From: Paenarthrobacter histidinolovorans
Lineage (GTDB): Bacteria > Actinomycetota > Actinomycetes > Actinomycetales > Micrococcaceae
Assembly: GCF_014647595.1 (NCBI RefSeq)
Contig: NZ_BMPM01000004.1
Location: forward strand, 57,762-121,761
Reading direction: 5' to 3'
DNA length: 64,000 nucleotides
Part shown: positions 55,159-64,000 of the stretch, piece after piece
Layout of the letters: every line of letters starts with the position of its first letter
Numbering within the stretch: the stretch's first letter is position 1
Position numbers and translations under genes: made by a program
The notes under the pieces: generated by a model
Seen by the model: only the letters and a program-made list of their open reading frames with translations
The model's database searches: none
What the model was told of the DNA's origin: nothing

Positions 55159-56214
55159 ATGAAAAAGGTGGACATCATTGGTGGGGGTATTGCCGGCCTG
55201 GCGCTCGCGGCCCGACTCGACCCGGGCGCTTTCGACGTCACGGTGTACGAGCAAAGGCCGGAGCTGCCAGCCGTGGGGACAACACTGGCCATGTGGCCCG
55301 GAGCCCAGGACGCCTTGGCAAAGATCGGGATCCTCGGGCCGGTGCGGAGCCGGGGATCCATCATTGCAGGCGGCGCCCTGCGCAGCCCCCAGGGAGAAGC
55401 GCTGCTTTCCATGGACGGGGGAGGGCTGGTGGGCATATCCCGGCCCGAACTGCTGAAGCTGTTGAACATGGCGGTGCCGTCATCGGTCACCCGGTCGGTT
55501 GGCAGGGTTGACCGGGTCCAGGGTGGAGCGTGGCTGACTGTGGGTGCTGACGGGGTGAACAGTGTGGTCCGGCGCAGCTACTGGGGCGAGCGGAGTGCGG
55601 CCAAGCCAACCCCGTTCCTGGCAGTCAGGGGAGTAGTTCCAAGTACGCCCGAACCCGGGGACGTTGGCGAATATTGGGGCCGGGGAGAGATCTTTGGCCT
55701 GGCCCCAGCCGTAGGCGGAAGCAACTGGTACGCCTCCTACCGGTCCGACCTCGGACCGGACAAAGTGGAAGCCCCCGAAGCCCTCGAAATCACCCGGCGC
55801 CGGTACGCGGGATACCCGGAAGCCGTGAAGAAAGTCCTGGCCCAGGCGTCAGAAGAAACTTCCTTGGCCCAGCGCATCTGGACAACCCCTCCCTTGGCCC
55901 GCTACGCACGGGGCAATGTGGTGTTGATAGGGGATGCGGCCCACGCCATGACGCCGAACCTGGGCAGGGGCGCCTGCGAGGCAATCATCGACGCCGTGAC
56001 GTTGGGGGACCTGCTCAACGAACAACCCCTCGATGCAGCGCTCGCCGCCTATGGCAGCAAGCGCGTACTGCGCACCCAGCAGCTAAGGATCGCCTCGGCC
56101 CTCATGGGAAGCGTCGCAATGGCCCAGGGGATGCAACCGCTGCGTGACGGCGTGCTGAAGCGGGTTGGAAAGCGTGTCTCCAAGGCTTCTGCACAGGCAG
56201 GAACTTCGAAGTAG
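55159..56214 (+). CDS. FAD-dependent monooxygenase
   Basis: A 351-residue aromatic-hydroxylase-type flavoprotein: GGGIAGLALAARL at the N-terminus for FAD, the DG motif LTVGADGVNSVVR, and the GD motif VLIGDAAHAMTPNLGRG. It likely hydroxylates an aromatic or polyketide-like compound with NAD(P)H and O2; the middle of the FAD domain is shorter than usual. ATG 55159 (GTG 55153 also in frame). Divergent TetR and palindrome indicate ligand-induced expression. Confidence 0.88.
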   Translation: MKKVDIIGGGIAGLALAARLDPGAFDVTVYEQRPELPAVGTTLAMWPGAQDALAKIGILGPVRSRGSIIAGGALRSPQGEALLSMDGGGLVGISRPELLKLLNMAVPSSVTRSVGRVDRVQGGAWLTVGADGVNSVVRRSYWGERSAAKPTPFLAVRGVVPSTPEPGDVGEYWGRGEIFGLAPAVGGSNWYASYRSDLGPDKVEAPEALEITRRRYAGYPEAVKKVLAQASEETSLAQRIWTTPPLARYARGNVVLIGDAAHAMTPNLGRGACEAIIDAVTLGDLLNEQPLDAALAAYGSKRVLRTQQLRIASALMGSVAMAQGMQPLRDGVLKRVGKRVSKASAQAGTSK

Positions 56215-56248
56215 GTTTTGCCCGGGCCTCGGCGTAAACTGGAATTAT

Positions 56249-56264
56249 TCGAACATACTTTCGA
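56249..56264. promoter_or_regulatory. LexA (SOS) box
   Basis: TCGAACATACTTTCGA matches 12 of 14 fixed positions of the actinobacterial SOS box TCGAACANNTGTTCGA. It lies 33 bases before the DUF6504 gene, so damage-induced LexA cleavage should turn on DUF6504-dnaE2. Confidence 0.85.
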
Positions 56265-56296
56265 ATCAAACCGGACCGGCGTAATTGAGGTGTGAA

Positions 56297-56629
56297 ATGG
56301 GGCTGTTCAGCGAGTCCGTCGGAGTGATCTGCACGGAAACAGGCCAGCCACAGGAAGTCCAATGGAAAGGGACGCACTACACCGTTACCAACGAGCCCGT
56401 CCGCTGGTTCGAACGTCGCCAATGGTGGGCCGAAGAAAACCGTGCACCCATCGGAGCCGGCGCAGGCCTGGTCGACCACGAGATCTGGCGCGTCCAGCTT
56501 CAACCACAGCAGAGCGGCCAAACCATCACACTTGACCTTGCCAGGCACGTCGGCAGCGGGCGTTGGAGACTGATTCGAATCCACGACGCCGCGCCCGCCC
56601 GATCCGTTGAACCAGACGAAGCAGCGTGA
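56297..56629 (+). CDS. DUF6504 (mutasome-associated) protein
   Basis: A 110-residue protein with Trp/Arg-rich sequence (PVRWFERRQWWAEENRAPIG; HEIWRVQLQ; RRWRLIRIHD-like end). DUF6504 genes are typically found with imuB and dnaE2 in actinobacteria. Here it lies directly after a LexA box and four bases before dnaE2. ATG 56297 has GAGGTG four bases before. No enzyme motif; it may be a mutasome accessory. imuB is not present upstream in this window. Confidence 0.8.
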   Translation: MGLFSESVGVICTETGQPQEVQWKGTHYTVTNEPVRWFERRQWWAEENRAPIGAGAGLVDHEIWRVQLQPQQSGQTITLDLARHVGSGRWRLIRIHDAAPARSVEPDEAA

Positions 56630-56632
56630 ACC

Positions 56633-59600
56633 TTGAGCTTTACCCACCTGCACGTCTCAACAGCCTTCAGTGCACACTACGGCGTCTCCTGGCCCGATGA
56701 ACTCGCCCAAACAGCCGCAGCAGACGGAGCAACCGCGCTCGCCTGCACAGACAGAGATGGCCTGTACGGCACCGTCAAACACCTCAAAGCCTGCATGGAA
56801 GCAGGCATCGACCCCATCGTCGGTGTAGACCTGGCAGTCTTCGACGACGACGGCGACCACCGCACCCAGGTCGCGGGCCGCGTCGTCGTACTGGCCCACG
56901 GCCATAACAACGGCGCCGGATACCGCGCACTGTGCCGCCTGGTATCCGATGCCCACGCCCGCACCTCGGGAAAAGCCGGAGGCAAGGTCCCCATTGCACT
57001 GACCCGAGGCGAACTTGCCTCCAGGACCCTGGACCCCAAAACCCTCAAACCCGTCCTCACGGTCATGATCGGACCGGACTCGGATGTCGGAAGAGCCATG
57101 GGCGGACGCAAATACCTGAGGCCCAGAACCCTCTTCAAACAATGGATCGATGCCATGCCACCAGGCACCATCGTCGCCGAAACTGTGTCCCACCTCAGCG
57201 CCCCGGGCGAACCCCTCAGCACGGCCCATGCCGTACGGATGCTGAAGCTGGCCCTCGAATACAACGTCCCCGCCATCCTTAGCAACGCCGTGCGCTATTG
57301 CGCCCAGGACGGGGCGGCAACCGCAGACGTCCTGGACTCAGCGCGCACCCTGAAATCCCTCCCCGAACTCTCCGCCGCACCCATGCTTCAACCCACAGTC
57401 ATGCTCCAACCCACAGTCCTGCTCCAACCCACAGGGCAAGGCTGGCTGAAAAACCGCCACCACATGCTCCAGCTCGGCAAGGAAATCATGAATGCAGCCG
57501 GCCTGGGCCAAGCCGACCTCAACAAACTGCTCGCCAACACCGAAGCGCTCGCCGACAAATGCCGTATTGACCCTGTCCTGGACATGGGATGGAAACAGCC
57601 AGTGGTGCCCGAAGCCTCCATCATCGGCATCGACAACCACCCCATGGTGGAGCTGACCCAACGCTGCGAAGCAGGAATCACCAGACGGTTTCCCGGCATC
57701 AGCACAGAAGCGGAGAGCCGGGTGCGCTCGCGGCTGGAGCATGAACTCGGGATCATTGGCAGGCTCGGCTTTGGGTCCTACTTCCTCACCGTGGCAGAGG
57801 TTTCCAGAATGATCCTTGACATGGGGGTCAGGGTTGCCGCGCGCGGCTCAGGCGCCTCCAGCCTGGTGAATTACCTGATTGACATCAGCCAAGTGGATCC
57901 CATCCGCCATGACCTCATTTTTGAACGGTTTCTTTCCGGACGCCGGTCCACGCTGCCTGATATTGACATCGATGTTGAAAGCGCGGAACGCCATAACGTC
58001 TACCGGAAGATCTTTGATCGGTTCGGGGCTGAACGTGTGACGCTCATGAGCATGCAGAACGGGTACCGGGCCCGCGGCGCAGTCAGGGATGCGGGGATGG
58101 CACTGGGGATGGATGAGAGTGAAGTCAGTGATATCGCCAAGCAGCTGTGGAGATTCTCCGCGAGGAAATTCCGGGAAGCATTGGTGGAAAAGCCGGAGCT
58201 TCGTGACTTTGCCGGCCGGGTGGAACGCGGTGGAGTGGAGGAAAACCAGCAGCTCGATCTCCTGGTGGACCTGACGGAAAGGCTGGACAGGTTACCCCGG
58301 CACATTTCCATGCATCCGTGCGGGGTCATCCTGGGAGATGCAACGCTCCTTGACCGGACCCCTGTCCAGCCCAGTGGGCTTGGCTTGCCCATGAGCCAGT
58401 TCGACAAACACGACATGGATCCCATGGGCATGCTCAAACTGGACGTCCTGGGCGTGCGGATGCAAAGCGCTATGGCCTTCGCTGTACGGGAAGTGATCCG
58501 GTTGCATCCTTCCAAGGCTGAAGTGGTGGCTGCTGGAAGGCACCCGGTGGGCCCACAAGGCTCAGGACCCGACTTCATTGCCGAGGACGGCAGGATTGAG
58601 CTCAATGCCGTTCCTTTTGACGACGAGCCAACATTCGAACTGATCCGAAGTACCCACACCCTGGGGTGTTTCCAGATCGAGTCACCAGGCCAACGGGAAC
58701 TCATCGGGAAGATGGCCCCGCGTGAATTCAATGACCTCATCATTGATATTTCATTGTTCCGGCCAGGGCCCATGAAGTCGGATATGGTGCGTCCTTTCCT
58801 GGAGCACAGGCACGGTTTTGCACCGGAGGTCTATCCGCACCAGGACCTCAAGCCTGTGTTGGAGGAAACCCATGGCGTGACGGTGTTCCATGAGCAGATC
58901 CTGAAGACGTTCGATGTCATGACCGGTTGCGGGCTGGCAAGGGCTGATGAGTTCCGGCGGGCGCTCGGTGATGAAGTCCGCGAACCCGAGGTGGAGAAGT
59001 ACTTCCGACGTGAGGCGATCAGGAACTACACCCCTGAGGTGGTGGACAAGGTCTGGGGGACGCTGAAGGCCTTTGGCAGCTTTGGTTTCTGCAAGGCGCA
59101 CGGGGCTGCTTTTGCTGTTCCTACCTACCAATCGGCGTGGCTGAAAGCCCATCATCCCGAAGCCTTCCTGGCGGGGCTGTGGGAACATGATCCCGGAATG
59201 TATCCCAAGCGGCTGTTGGTGGCTGAAGCCCGCAGGCTCGGCATTCCCATTTTGCCGCTGGACATCAACCGTAGCCAGGCTGAGTACAGGGTGGAGAAGA
59301 TCGCAGAGGGCCCCGACCACGGCAAACTGGGCATCCGGTTGAGCTTGTCAGGGATTTATGGGCTCTCAAAGGCTGAGCTGAAGAGAATCGTAGCGGGTCA
59401 ACCCTTCGATTCTTTGGCTGATCTCCGGGCCCGTGCGAGGGTGAGCAAACCAAACATCAAAAGGCTGGCCCAACTCGGCGCCTTCGATGCCTTGCATAAA
59501 GATTCCGGCGGAAAAGCAAACCGGGCGGACCTTGTCCAGCATCTTCAAGCATTGCAGGGCAGTCCTTCAAAGAAACCGAACGGTGTCATCGAAGGGCAGT

Positions 59601-60169
59601 TGTCGTTTGCGCTGGGGGACGTCGAGCTGAAGAACCTTGCCCCGGAACTTCCTCCCACCACAATGATTGAAAATGTCAGGGCGGAGCTTGACCTCATGGC
59701 TGTGGATGTCAGCGAACACCTGATGGAGAGCCACCGCCCCCTCCTGGCGAAATTGGGGGTGACGACTGCCGACAAACTCCTTGGCCTGCGCAACGGAACA
59801 GAGGTGCTGGTGGCCGGTGTGCGTGTTGCCACCCAAACTCCTCCCATGCGCGGTGGACGGAGAGTGGTTTTCATCAGCATCGATGACGGCACTGGATGCG
59901 TGGATTCGGTCTTCTTCCACGAAGCCCAGGAAGAATCGGGACCACTGCTGTTCGGCACCCGGCTGTTGCTGATCAGGGGAACCACCAGGAGGACAGGTCC
60001 CAAGGGCATCAGCCTGAGCGCAAGCAAAGCCTGGGACCTTGGCCGGCCCGAATCGTTGCCGTACCCGGACCTCATCCAAGGCGGCGAGGTGCCGGCAGAC
60101 GAATACCCGCTTCACGGCCCGCTTCATGGCATTTCAAGGAACCTTGCCATTACCGGCCTTGGAAGCTGA
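56633..60169 (+). CDS. dnaE2: Error-prone DNA polymerase III alpha (DnaE2/ImuC)
   Basis: Damage-inducible C-family polymerase for translesion synthesis, 1178 residues. PHP domain from the N-terminus (THLHVSTAFSAHYG), Pol3 active-site aspartates in LPDIDIDVE (about 443-447), the fingers region (MHPCGVILGD; FGSFGFCKAHGAAFA) and a C-terminal OB domain. The clamp-binding segment EGQLSFAL is visible. It has the short PHP and lacks the epsilon-binding features of replicative DnaE1. TTG start 56633, three bases after DUF6504; SOS-controlled. An 18-bp repeat array lies near residue 255. Confidence 0.95.
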   Translation: MSFTHLHVSTAFSAHYGVSWPDELAQTAAADGATALACTDRDGLYGTVKHLKACMEAGIDPIVGVDLAVFDDDGDHRTQVAGRVVVLAHGHNNGAGYRALCRLVSDAHARTSGKAGGKVPIALTRGELASRTLDPKTLKPVLTVMIGPDSDVGRAMGGRKYLRPRTLFKQWIDAMPPGTIVAETVSHLSAPGEPLSTAHAVRMLKLALEYNVPAILSNAVRYCAQDGAATADVLDSARTLKSLPELSAAPMLQPTVMLQPTVLLQPTGQGWLKNRHHMLQLGKEIMNAAGLGQADLNKLLANTEALADKCRIDPVLDMGWKQPVVPEASIIGIDNHPMVELTQRCEAGITRRFPGISTEAESRVRSRLEHELGIIGRLGFGSYFLTVAEVSRMILDMGVRVAARGSGASSLVNYLIDISQVDPIRHDLIFERFLSGRRSTLPDIDIDVESAERHNVYRKIFDRFGAERVTLMSMQNGYRARGAVRDAGMALGMDESEVSDIAKQLWRFSARKFREALVEKPELRDFAGRVERGGVEENQQLDLLVDLTERLDRLPRHISMHPCGVILGDATLLDRTPVQPSGLGLPMSQFDKHDMDPMGMLKLDVLGVRMQSAMAFAVREVIRLHPSKAEVVAAGRHPVGPQGSGPDFIAEDGRIELNAVPFDDEPTFELIRSTHTLGCFQIESPGQRELIGKMAPREFNDLIIDISLFRPGPMKSDMVRPFLEHRHGFAPEVYPHQDLKPVLEETHGVTVFHEQILKTFDVMTGCGLARADEFRRALGDEVREPEVEKYFRREAIRNYTPEVVDKVWGTLKAFGSFGFCKAHGAAFAVPTYQSAWLKAHHPEAFLAGLWEHDPGMYPKRLLVAEARRLGIPILPLDINRSQAEYRVEKIAEGPDHGKLGIRLSLSGIYGLSKAELKRIVAGQPFDSLADLRARARVSKPNIKRLAQLGAFDALHKDSGGKANRADLVQHLQALQGSPSKKPNGVIEGQLSFALGDVELKNLAPELPPTTMIENVRAELDLMAVDVSEHLMESHRPLLAKLGVTTADKLLGLRNGTEVLVAGVRVATQTPPMRGGRRVVFISIDDGTGCVDSVFFHEAQEESGPLLFGTRLLLIRGTTRRTGPKGISLSASKAWDLGRPESLPYPDLIQGGEVPADEYPLHGPLHGISRNLAITGLGS
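57383..57436 (+). repeat. 18-bp in-frame tandem repeat in dnaE2
   Basis: Three consecutive 18-bp units (57383-57400, 57401-57418, 57419-57436) differing at one to three positions, encoding MLQPTV-MLQPTV-LLQPTG. It lies between the PHP and polymerase parts of the protein. Confidence 0.9.
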
Positions 60170-60298
60170 ACGCCCCTGAATCCAGGCACGGCGTGCTGCT
60201 TTGGCCCCCCTAGCCGAAGCGGATACGATTGACGGTGGCTGGCTGTGGTCCCCGTACGCCACAAGCTATGAAGCCTTAACTATGAATAGGAGACACCC

Positions 60299-62308
60299 GT
60301 GTCAGATGCCCAACAGATCACCCTCATCGTCGATGGCGAAGAGACAAAGGTGACGGAAGGGACTACCGGCGCGGAACTCTTCTTCGAGCGCCGCGACGTC
60401 GTTGTAGCCCGTGTCAACGGCCAGCTCAAGGACCTGGACCAGGTTCTTCCCGCCGACGCCGACGTCCAAGGTGTCACCATCGAATCTCCCGATGGTCTCA
60501 ATGTTCTCCGTCACTCCACTGCGCATGTCATGGCCCAGGCCGTGCAGCAACTGCGCCCTGACGCCAAGCTTGGCATCGGCCCCTACATCACCGACGGCTT
60601 CTACTTTGATTTCGATGTCGCCGAGCCCTTTACTCCGGAAGACCTGCGCCAGCTGGAAAAGATGATGCAGAAAATCATCAACCAGAACCAAAAGTTCGTC
60701 CGCCGCGTGGTCACCGAAGAAGAAGCCCGCGAAGCCATGGCCGGCGAGCCCTACAAGCTGGAACTGCTCGGCAAGAAGAACGACGCTGCCGACGCCGCTG
60801 AAGGCGTCAACGTTGAAGTCGGTGCCGGTGACATCACCATCTACGACAACGTGGACAGGAAGAGCGGTGAAAGCGTTTGGTGCGATCTGTGCCGTGGGCC
60901 GCACCTTCCGAACACCAAGATCATCTCCAACGCTTTTGCTCTGACGCGTTCTTCGGCCGCCTACTGGCTGGGCAACCAGAACAACCAGCAGCTGCAGCGT
61001 ATCTACGGAACCGCCTGGCCCACCAAGGAAGCGCTGAAGGCCTACCAGGAGCGTATTGCCGAGGCTGAGCGCCGCGACCACCGCAAGCTCGGTGTCGAGC
61101 TGGATCTTTTCTCCTTCCCTGACGAGCTGGGCTCCGGCCTGCCGGTGTTCCACCCCAAGGGCGGCATCATCCGCAAGGCCATGGAGGACTACTCGCGCCA
61201 GCGCCACGTGGACGCCGGGTACGAATTTGTCTACACGCCCCACATCACCAAGGGGCACCTTTACGAGGTCTCCGGCCACCTTGACTGGTACAAGGACGGG
61301 ATGTTCCCCGCCATGCAGGTGGACGCAGAATTCAACGAAGACGGCACAGTGCGCAAGCCGGCCCAGGACTACTACCTGAAGCCGATGAACTGCCCCATGC
61401 ACAACCTGATCTTCCGTTCACGGGGCCGGTCATACCGTGAACTTCCGCTGCGTCTTTTCGAATTCGGTTCGGTGTACAGGTACGAGAAGTCCGGCGTTGT
61501 GCATGGGCTGACCCGTGTTCGCGGAATGACACAGGACGATGCCCACATCTACTGCACCCGCGAGCAGATGAAGGACGAACTCACCACCACGCTGAACTTC
61601 GTCCTCGGCCTGCTCAAGGACTACGGCCTGGATGATTTCTACCTGGAACTGTCCACCAAGAACGAAGAGAAGTTCGTTGGTGACGACGCCGCCTGGGAAG
61701 AAGCAACCCGCACTCTTTCCGAGGTAGCGGCAGCTTCCGGACTGGAGCTCGTGCCGGACCCGGGTGGAGCTGCGTTCTACGGCCCCAAGATTTCGGTTCA
61801 GGCGAAGGATGCTCTGGGCAGGACCTGGCAAATGTCCACCATCCAGCTGGACTTCAACCTTCCCGAACGTTTCGAGCTGGAATACCAGGCGGCCGATGGA
61901 ACGCGCCAGCGTCCCGTCATGATCCACCGGGCCCTCTTCGGTTCGGTTGAGCGCTTCATGGGTGTCCTCACCGAGCACTATGCCGGAGCATTCCCGGCCT
62001 GGCTGGCCCCGGTCCAGGTAGTGGGCATCCCTGTTGCAGAGGCATTCAACGACTACATGTTCGACGTCGTCGGACAGTTGAAGGCTGCAGGCATCCGTGC
62101 CGAGGTGGACATTTCCTCGGATCGCTTCCCCAAGAAGATCCGTACAGCCAGCAAGGACAAGATTCCCTTTGTGCTGATTGCCGGCGGTGAGGATGCCGAG
62201 GCAGGCGCCGTGTCGTTCCGGTTCAGGGACGGCAGCCAGGATAACGGCGTTCCAGTGGCAGAAGCGGTCCGCAGGATAGTCGACGCCGTAAAGAACCGCG
62301 AGAGCTGA
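60299..62308 (+). CDS. thrS: Threonyl-tRNA synthetase
   Basis: Charges tRNA-Thr. A 669-residue class II synthetase with N-terminal TGS domain ([17 protein letters not shown]), an editing domain ([27 protein letters not shown]), the zinc/catalytic core ([23 protein letters not shown]) and a C-terminal anticodon-binding domain. GTG start with TAGGAGACACCC upstream. No T-box is visible in the 129-base leader. Followed within 12 bases by the HIT gene. Confidence 0.97.
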   Translation: MSDAQQITLIVDGEETKVTEGTTGAELFFERRDVVVARVNGQLKDLDQVLPADADVQGVTIESPDGLNVLRHSTAHVMAQAVQQLRPDAKLGIGPYITDGFYFDFDVAEPFTPEDLRQLEKMMQKIINQNQKFVRRVVTEEEAREAMAGEPYKLELLGKKNDAADAAEGVNVEVGAGDITIYDNVDRKSGESVWCDLCRGPHLPNTKIISNAFALTRSSAAYWLGNQNNQQLQRIYGTAWPTKEALKAYQERIAEAERRDHRKLGVELDLFSFPDELGSGLPVFHPKGGIIRKAMEDYSRQRHVDAGYEFVYTPHITKGHLYEVSGHLDWYKDGMFPAMQVDAEFNEDGTVRKPAQDYYLKPMNCPMHNLIFRSRGRSYRELPLRLFEFGSVYRYEKSGVVHGLTRVRGMTQDDAHIYCTREQMKDELTTTLNFVLGLLKDYGLDDFYLELSTKNEEKFVGDDAAWEEATRTLSEVAAASGLELVPDPGGAAFYGPKISVQAKDALGRTWQMSTIQLDFNLPERFELEYQAADGTRQRPVMIHRALFGSVERFMGVLTEHYAGAFPAWLAPVQVVGIPVAEAFNDYMFDVVGQLKAAGIRAEVDISSDRFPKKIRTASKDKIPFVLIAGGEDAEAGAVSFRFRDGSQDNGVPVAEAVRRIVDAVKNRES

Positions 62309-62320
62309 CGGAACGGAAAA

Positions 62321-62920
62321 GTGACGGTGCAGGAGAACACAGGCGCGGCAGCTGACCTTCCGGGCGACGCAGACGTAACCGATGATTTCGGACTCGCAGG
62401 CGTTCCGGATGCGTTTCAGCGCCTGTGGACTCCCCACCGCATGGCCTACATCAAGGGCGGGCAGGATCAATTCAAGGACAAGAATGACTGCCCGTTCTGT
62501 GTAGGTCCCACCCGCTCTGACGAGGAGTCTCTCATCGTCCACCGGGGAAAGACCTGCTACGTGGTGCTCAACCTGTTCCCTTACAACCCGGGCCACTTGT
62601 TGATCTGCCCTTACCGCCACGTGCCTGATTACACGGATATTACGGTGGAGGAGACGGCAGAGTTCGCCGATCTTACCCAGACCGCCATGCGTGTGCTTCG
62701 GAAGGTCTCGAATCCGAGCGGTTTCAACCTGGGCATGAACCAGGGTGTTACCGGCGGGGCGGGTATTGCTGCCCATCTTCACCAGCACGTCGTTCCGCGC
62801 TGGGGCGGGGACGGCAATTTCTTTCCCATCATCGCCCAGACCAAAGCCATTACGCAGACCTTGGACGAGGTCCGCAAACTTGTGGCCGAAGCCTGGCCGG
62901 GGGAGTCGAATGCTCAATAG
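62321..62920 (+). CDS. HIT-domain hydrolase
   Basis: A 199-residue nucleotide hydrolase/transferase. The zinc site CPFC, the NLFPYNPGHLLICPYRH segment and the histidine triad HLHQHVVPR are clear; this is the AP4A phosphorylase-like HIT branch usually found between thrS and pgsA in actinobacteria. GTG start. It overlaps pgsA by 11 bases. Confidence 0.95.
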   Translation: MTVQENTGAAADLPGDADVTDDFGLAGVPDAFQRLWTPHRMAYIKGGQDQFKDKNDCPFCVGPTRSDEESLIVHRGKTCYVVLNLFPYNPGHLLICPYRHVPDYTDITVEETAEFADLTQTAMRVLRKVSNPSGFNLGMNQGVTGGAGIAAHLHQHVVPRWGGDGNFFPIIAQTKAITQTLDEVRKLVAEAWPGESNAQ

Positions 62921-63536
62921 GCATGCGCGCGGCTTTTTCACTTCACTCTTTACTCCGTTGGCGCGCTGGCTCCTGCGGATCGGCGTGTCACCCGACGCGA
63001 TCACCATTGCAGGCACTGCCGGCGTCATCCTGGGTGGACTCATCCTCTACCCGTTGGGCCACCTGTGGTGGGGTTCTGTGGTGGTTGCCTTCTTCGCTTT
63101 CTCGGACGTCGTGGACGGCATCATGGCCCGGCTGCAAGGCAGGAGCGGCGGCTGGGGAAACTTCCTTGATTCCACGTTGGACCGTTTGGCCGATGGCGCC
63201 ATTTTCGCGGGCCTGACCATTTGGTTCTTCACAGGAGGCAGGGACGCCGCCATCGGAACGGCCGCCGTCGTCTGCCTGGTTCTGGGCATGGTTGTCTCCT
63301 ACGCAAGGGCCAAAGCGGAATCACTGGGTTACCAGGCCAGCGTTGGAATTGCCGAACGGGCCGAACGGCTGGCGTCGGTCCTGCTGATTGCCGGGCTGAC
63401 GGGACTGGGCCTTCCACCTGTCGTGCTGTTTGCAACACTTGTCCTGTTGGCACTGGCCAGCGTTGTCACGATAGTCCAGAGAATGGCCGTAGTTCGCAGA
63501 CAAGCCATGGCAGAAGCCGAGGGAACTGGCATCTGA
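62910..63536 (+). CDS. pgsA: Phosphatidylinositol-phosphate synthase (CDP-alcohol transferase)
   Basis: Integral membrane enzyme making PI-phosphate from CDP-diacylglycerol and inositol-phosphate. 208 residues, about six TM helices; the CDP-alcohol motif is complete: D66-VV-D69-G-IM-A-R, then GNFLDSTLDRLAD with the catalytic aspartates. ATG 62910 overlaps the HIT stop; GGGGGAG at 62899-62905. The mannosyl- and acyltransferase genes often downstream (PIM synthesis) are absent. Confidence 0.95.
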   Translation: MLNRHARGFFTSLFTPLARWLLRIGVSPDAITIAGTAGVILGGLILYPLGHLWWGSVVVAFFAFSDVVDGIMARLQGRSGGWGNFLDSTLDRLADGAIFAGLTIWFFTGGRDAAIGTAAVVCLVLGMVVSYARAKAESLGYQASVGIAERAERLASVLLIAGLTGLGLPPVVLFATLVLLALASVVTIVQRMAVVRRQAMAEAEGTGI

Positions 63537-63750
63537 CCAGAGTCGGCTCCCGCCAATTGTGCAGGTGTCCTACCACACCGGTGTTTATTGGCCTGCAAGG
63601 CGGTAATGAATGTACTGCCGCCATGCAACCTGCGACTACTATTACTAGTACTTGGTCACCTTGACCTGAAACCCGGTGTGCGCTGAACGCGGTCGTGTGG
63701 CTGCGCGTGCCTCCGGCAAGAAGGTCGTTTATCTACCCATAGGGGTTTTT
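63537..63750 (+). promoter_or_regulatory. pgsA-pdxS intergenic region
   Basis: A 214-base gap without a clear gene. It has small palindromes (ACACCGGTGT at 63575-63584; a GGCGG...CCGCC pair around 63599-63624) and an AT-rich stretch ACTACTATTACTAGTA (63630-63650) likely to hold the pdxS promoter. No MocR-PdxR site was recognised. Confidence 0.4.
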
Positions 63751-64000
63751 GTGTCTACACCAGATGTAAGCAACGAAGCCGGTTCGTCCGCGAACAGCGT
63801 CACGGGCAGCAGCCGCGTTAAGCGGGGCATGGCTGAGATGCTCAAGGGCGGCGTCATCATGGACGTCGTTAACGTCGAGCAGGCCCGCATCGCCGAGGAT
63901 GCCGGTGCTGTCGCCGTCATGGCGCTTGAGCGTGTCCCGGCTGATATCCGCGCCCAGGGTGGCGTGTCCCGGATGTCCGATCCGGACATGATTGATCAGA
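63751..64000 (+). CDS. pdxS: Pyridoxal 5'-phosphate synthase lyase subunit, 3' truncated
   Basis: First 83 residues of the ribose-5-phosphate/glyceraldehyde-3-phosphate-using PLP synthase. Start GTG 63751 with AGGGG five bases before. Visible family core: [19 protein letters not shown] (schiff-base region), [21 protein letters not shown] and [12 protein letters not shown]. The gene continues past the window; pdxT is expected downstream. Confidence 0.95.
   Translation, partial: MSTPDVSNEAGSSANSVTGSSRVKRGMAEMLKGGVIMDVVNVEQARIAEDAGAVAVMALERVPADIRAQGGVSRMSDPDMIDQ

Noticed and set aside
61430..63043. 537-residue minus-strand ORF over thrS/HIT
   Set aside because: Shadow of thrS and HIT; composition is that of an antisense frame.

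Overview
The window is a chromosomal segment of a high-GC actinobacterium, most likely of the Arthrobacter group (Arthrobacter, Paenarthrobacter, Pseudarthrobacter; Micrococcaceae). The basis is the gene order folC-DUF4233-ndk / rne / rplU-rpmA-obg-proB-proA-nadD-rsfS, the class Ib nrdHIEF cluster, mycothiol-linked genes, a DUF222-HNH protein, frequent GTG/TTG starts, and DtxR-, LexA- and NrdR-type sites of actinobacterial form. Genus is inference; no 16S gene is present. I see no insertion sequence, prophage, CRISPR array or rRNA operon.

Layout. 1-18.4 kb is core housekeeping: the folC end, ndk, a VKOR protein, a long RNase E/G, a TPP riboswitch with a ThiD-TenA fusion, ribosomal proteins L21/L27, Obg, proline synthesis (proBA), nadD and rsfS. 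Two identical tRNA-Ala(GGC) genes bracket a gamma-butyrolactone-receptor-like TetR gene. 18.4-31.2 kb is accessory: a rRNA methyltransferase-like gene, a ROK regulator with a sugar ABC importer that lacks an ATPase, a six-gene MoxR/DUF58/vWA/TPR membrane operon, DUF2004 and a LysR regulator. 31.3-35.7 kb is nrdHIEF behind a site-rich promoter. 35.8-39.7 kb is an Fe(III) ABC importer behind a DtxR-type iron box.

39.7-48.7 kb is a mosaic: DUF222-HNH, dienelactone hydrolase, YhcG/DUF1016 nuclease, AlkD-like HEAT protein, FAD-Rieske oxidoreductase, a coiled-coil protein, a DedA-like protein behind a second iron-box-like site, a thioesterase and a lipoate-ligase-like protein. 48.7-56.2 kb holds an FdhF/YdeP-type molybdoenzyme, a mycothiol-dependent formaldehyde module (MBL hydrolase, S-hydroxymethyl-mycothiol dehydrogenase, mycoredoxin), a SRAP (HMCES/YedK) protein, and a TetR/FAD-monooxygenase pair sharing a 24-bp perfect palindrome. 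56.2-60.2 kb is a DUF6504-dnaE2 SOS mutagenesis unit with a LexA box. 60.3-64.0 kb is thrS, a HIT protein, PI-phosphate synthase (pgsA) and the start of pdxS.

How the parts work together. Several units concern DNA supply and repair (nrdHIEF, dnaE2, SRAP, AlkD-like, YhcG). Others concern redox and thiol chemistry (NrdH, mycoredoxin, formaldehyde dehydrogenase, VKOR, Rieske-FAD) or iron. The most notable signals are in non-coding DNA: near-consensus DnaA boxes plus a NrdR-like box before nrdH, the 24-bp operator, an autoregulatory-element-like palindrome before the TetR gene between the tRNAs, an iron box abutting a probably leaderless DedA start, and in-frame 15-18 bp tandem repeats in three unrelated genes. 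No wholly new multi-gene system stood out with confidence.
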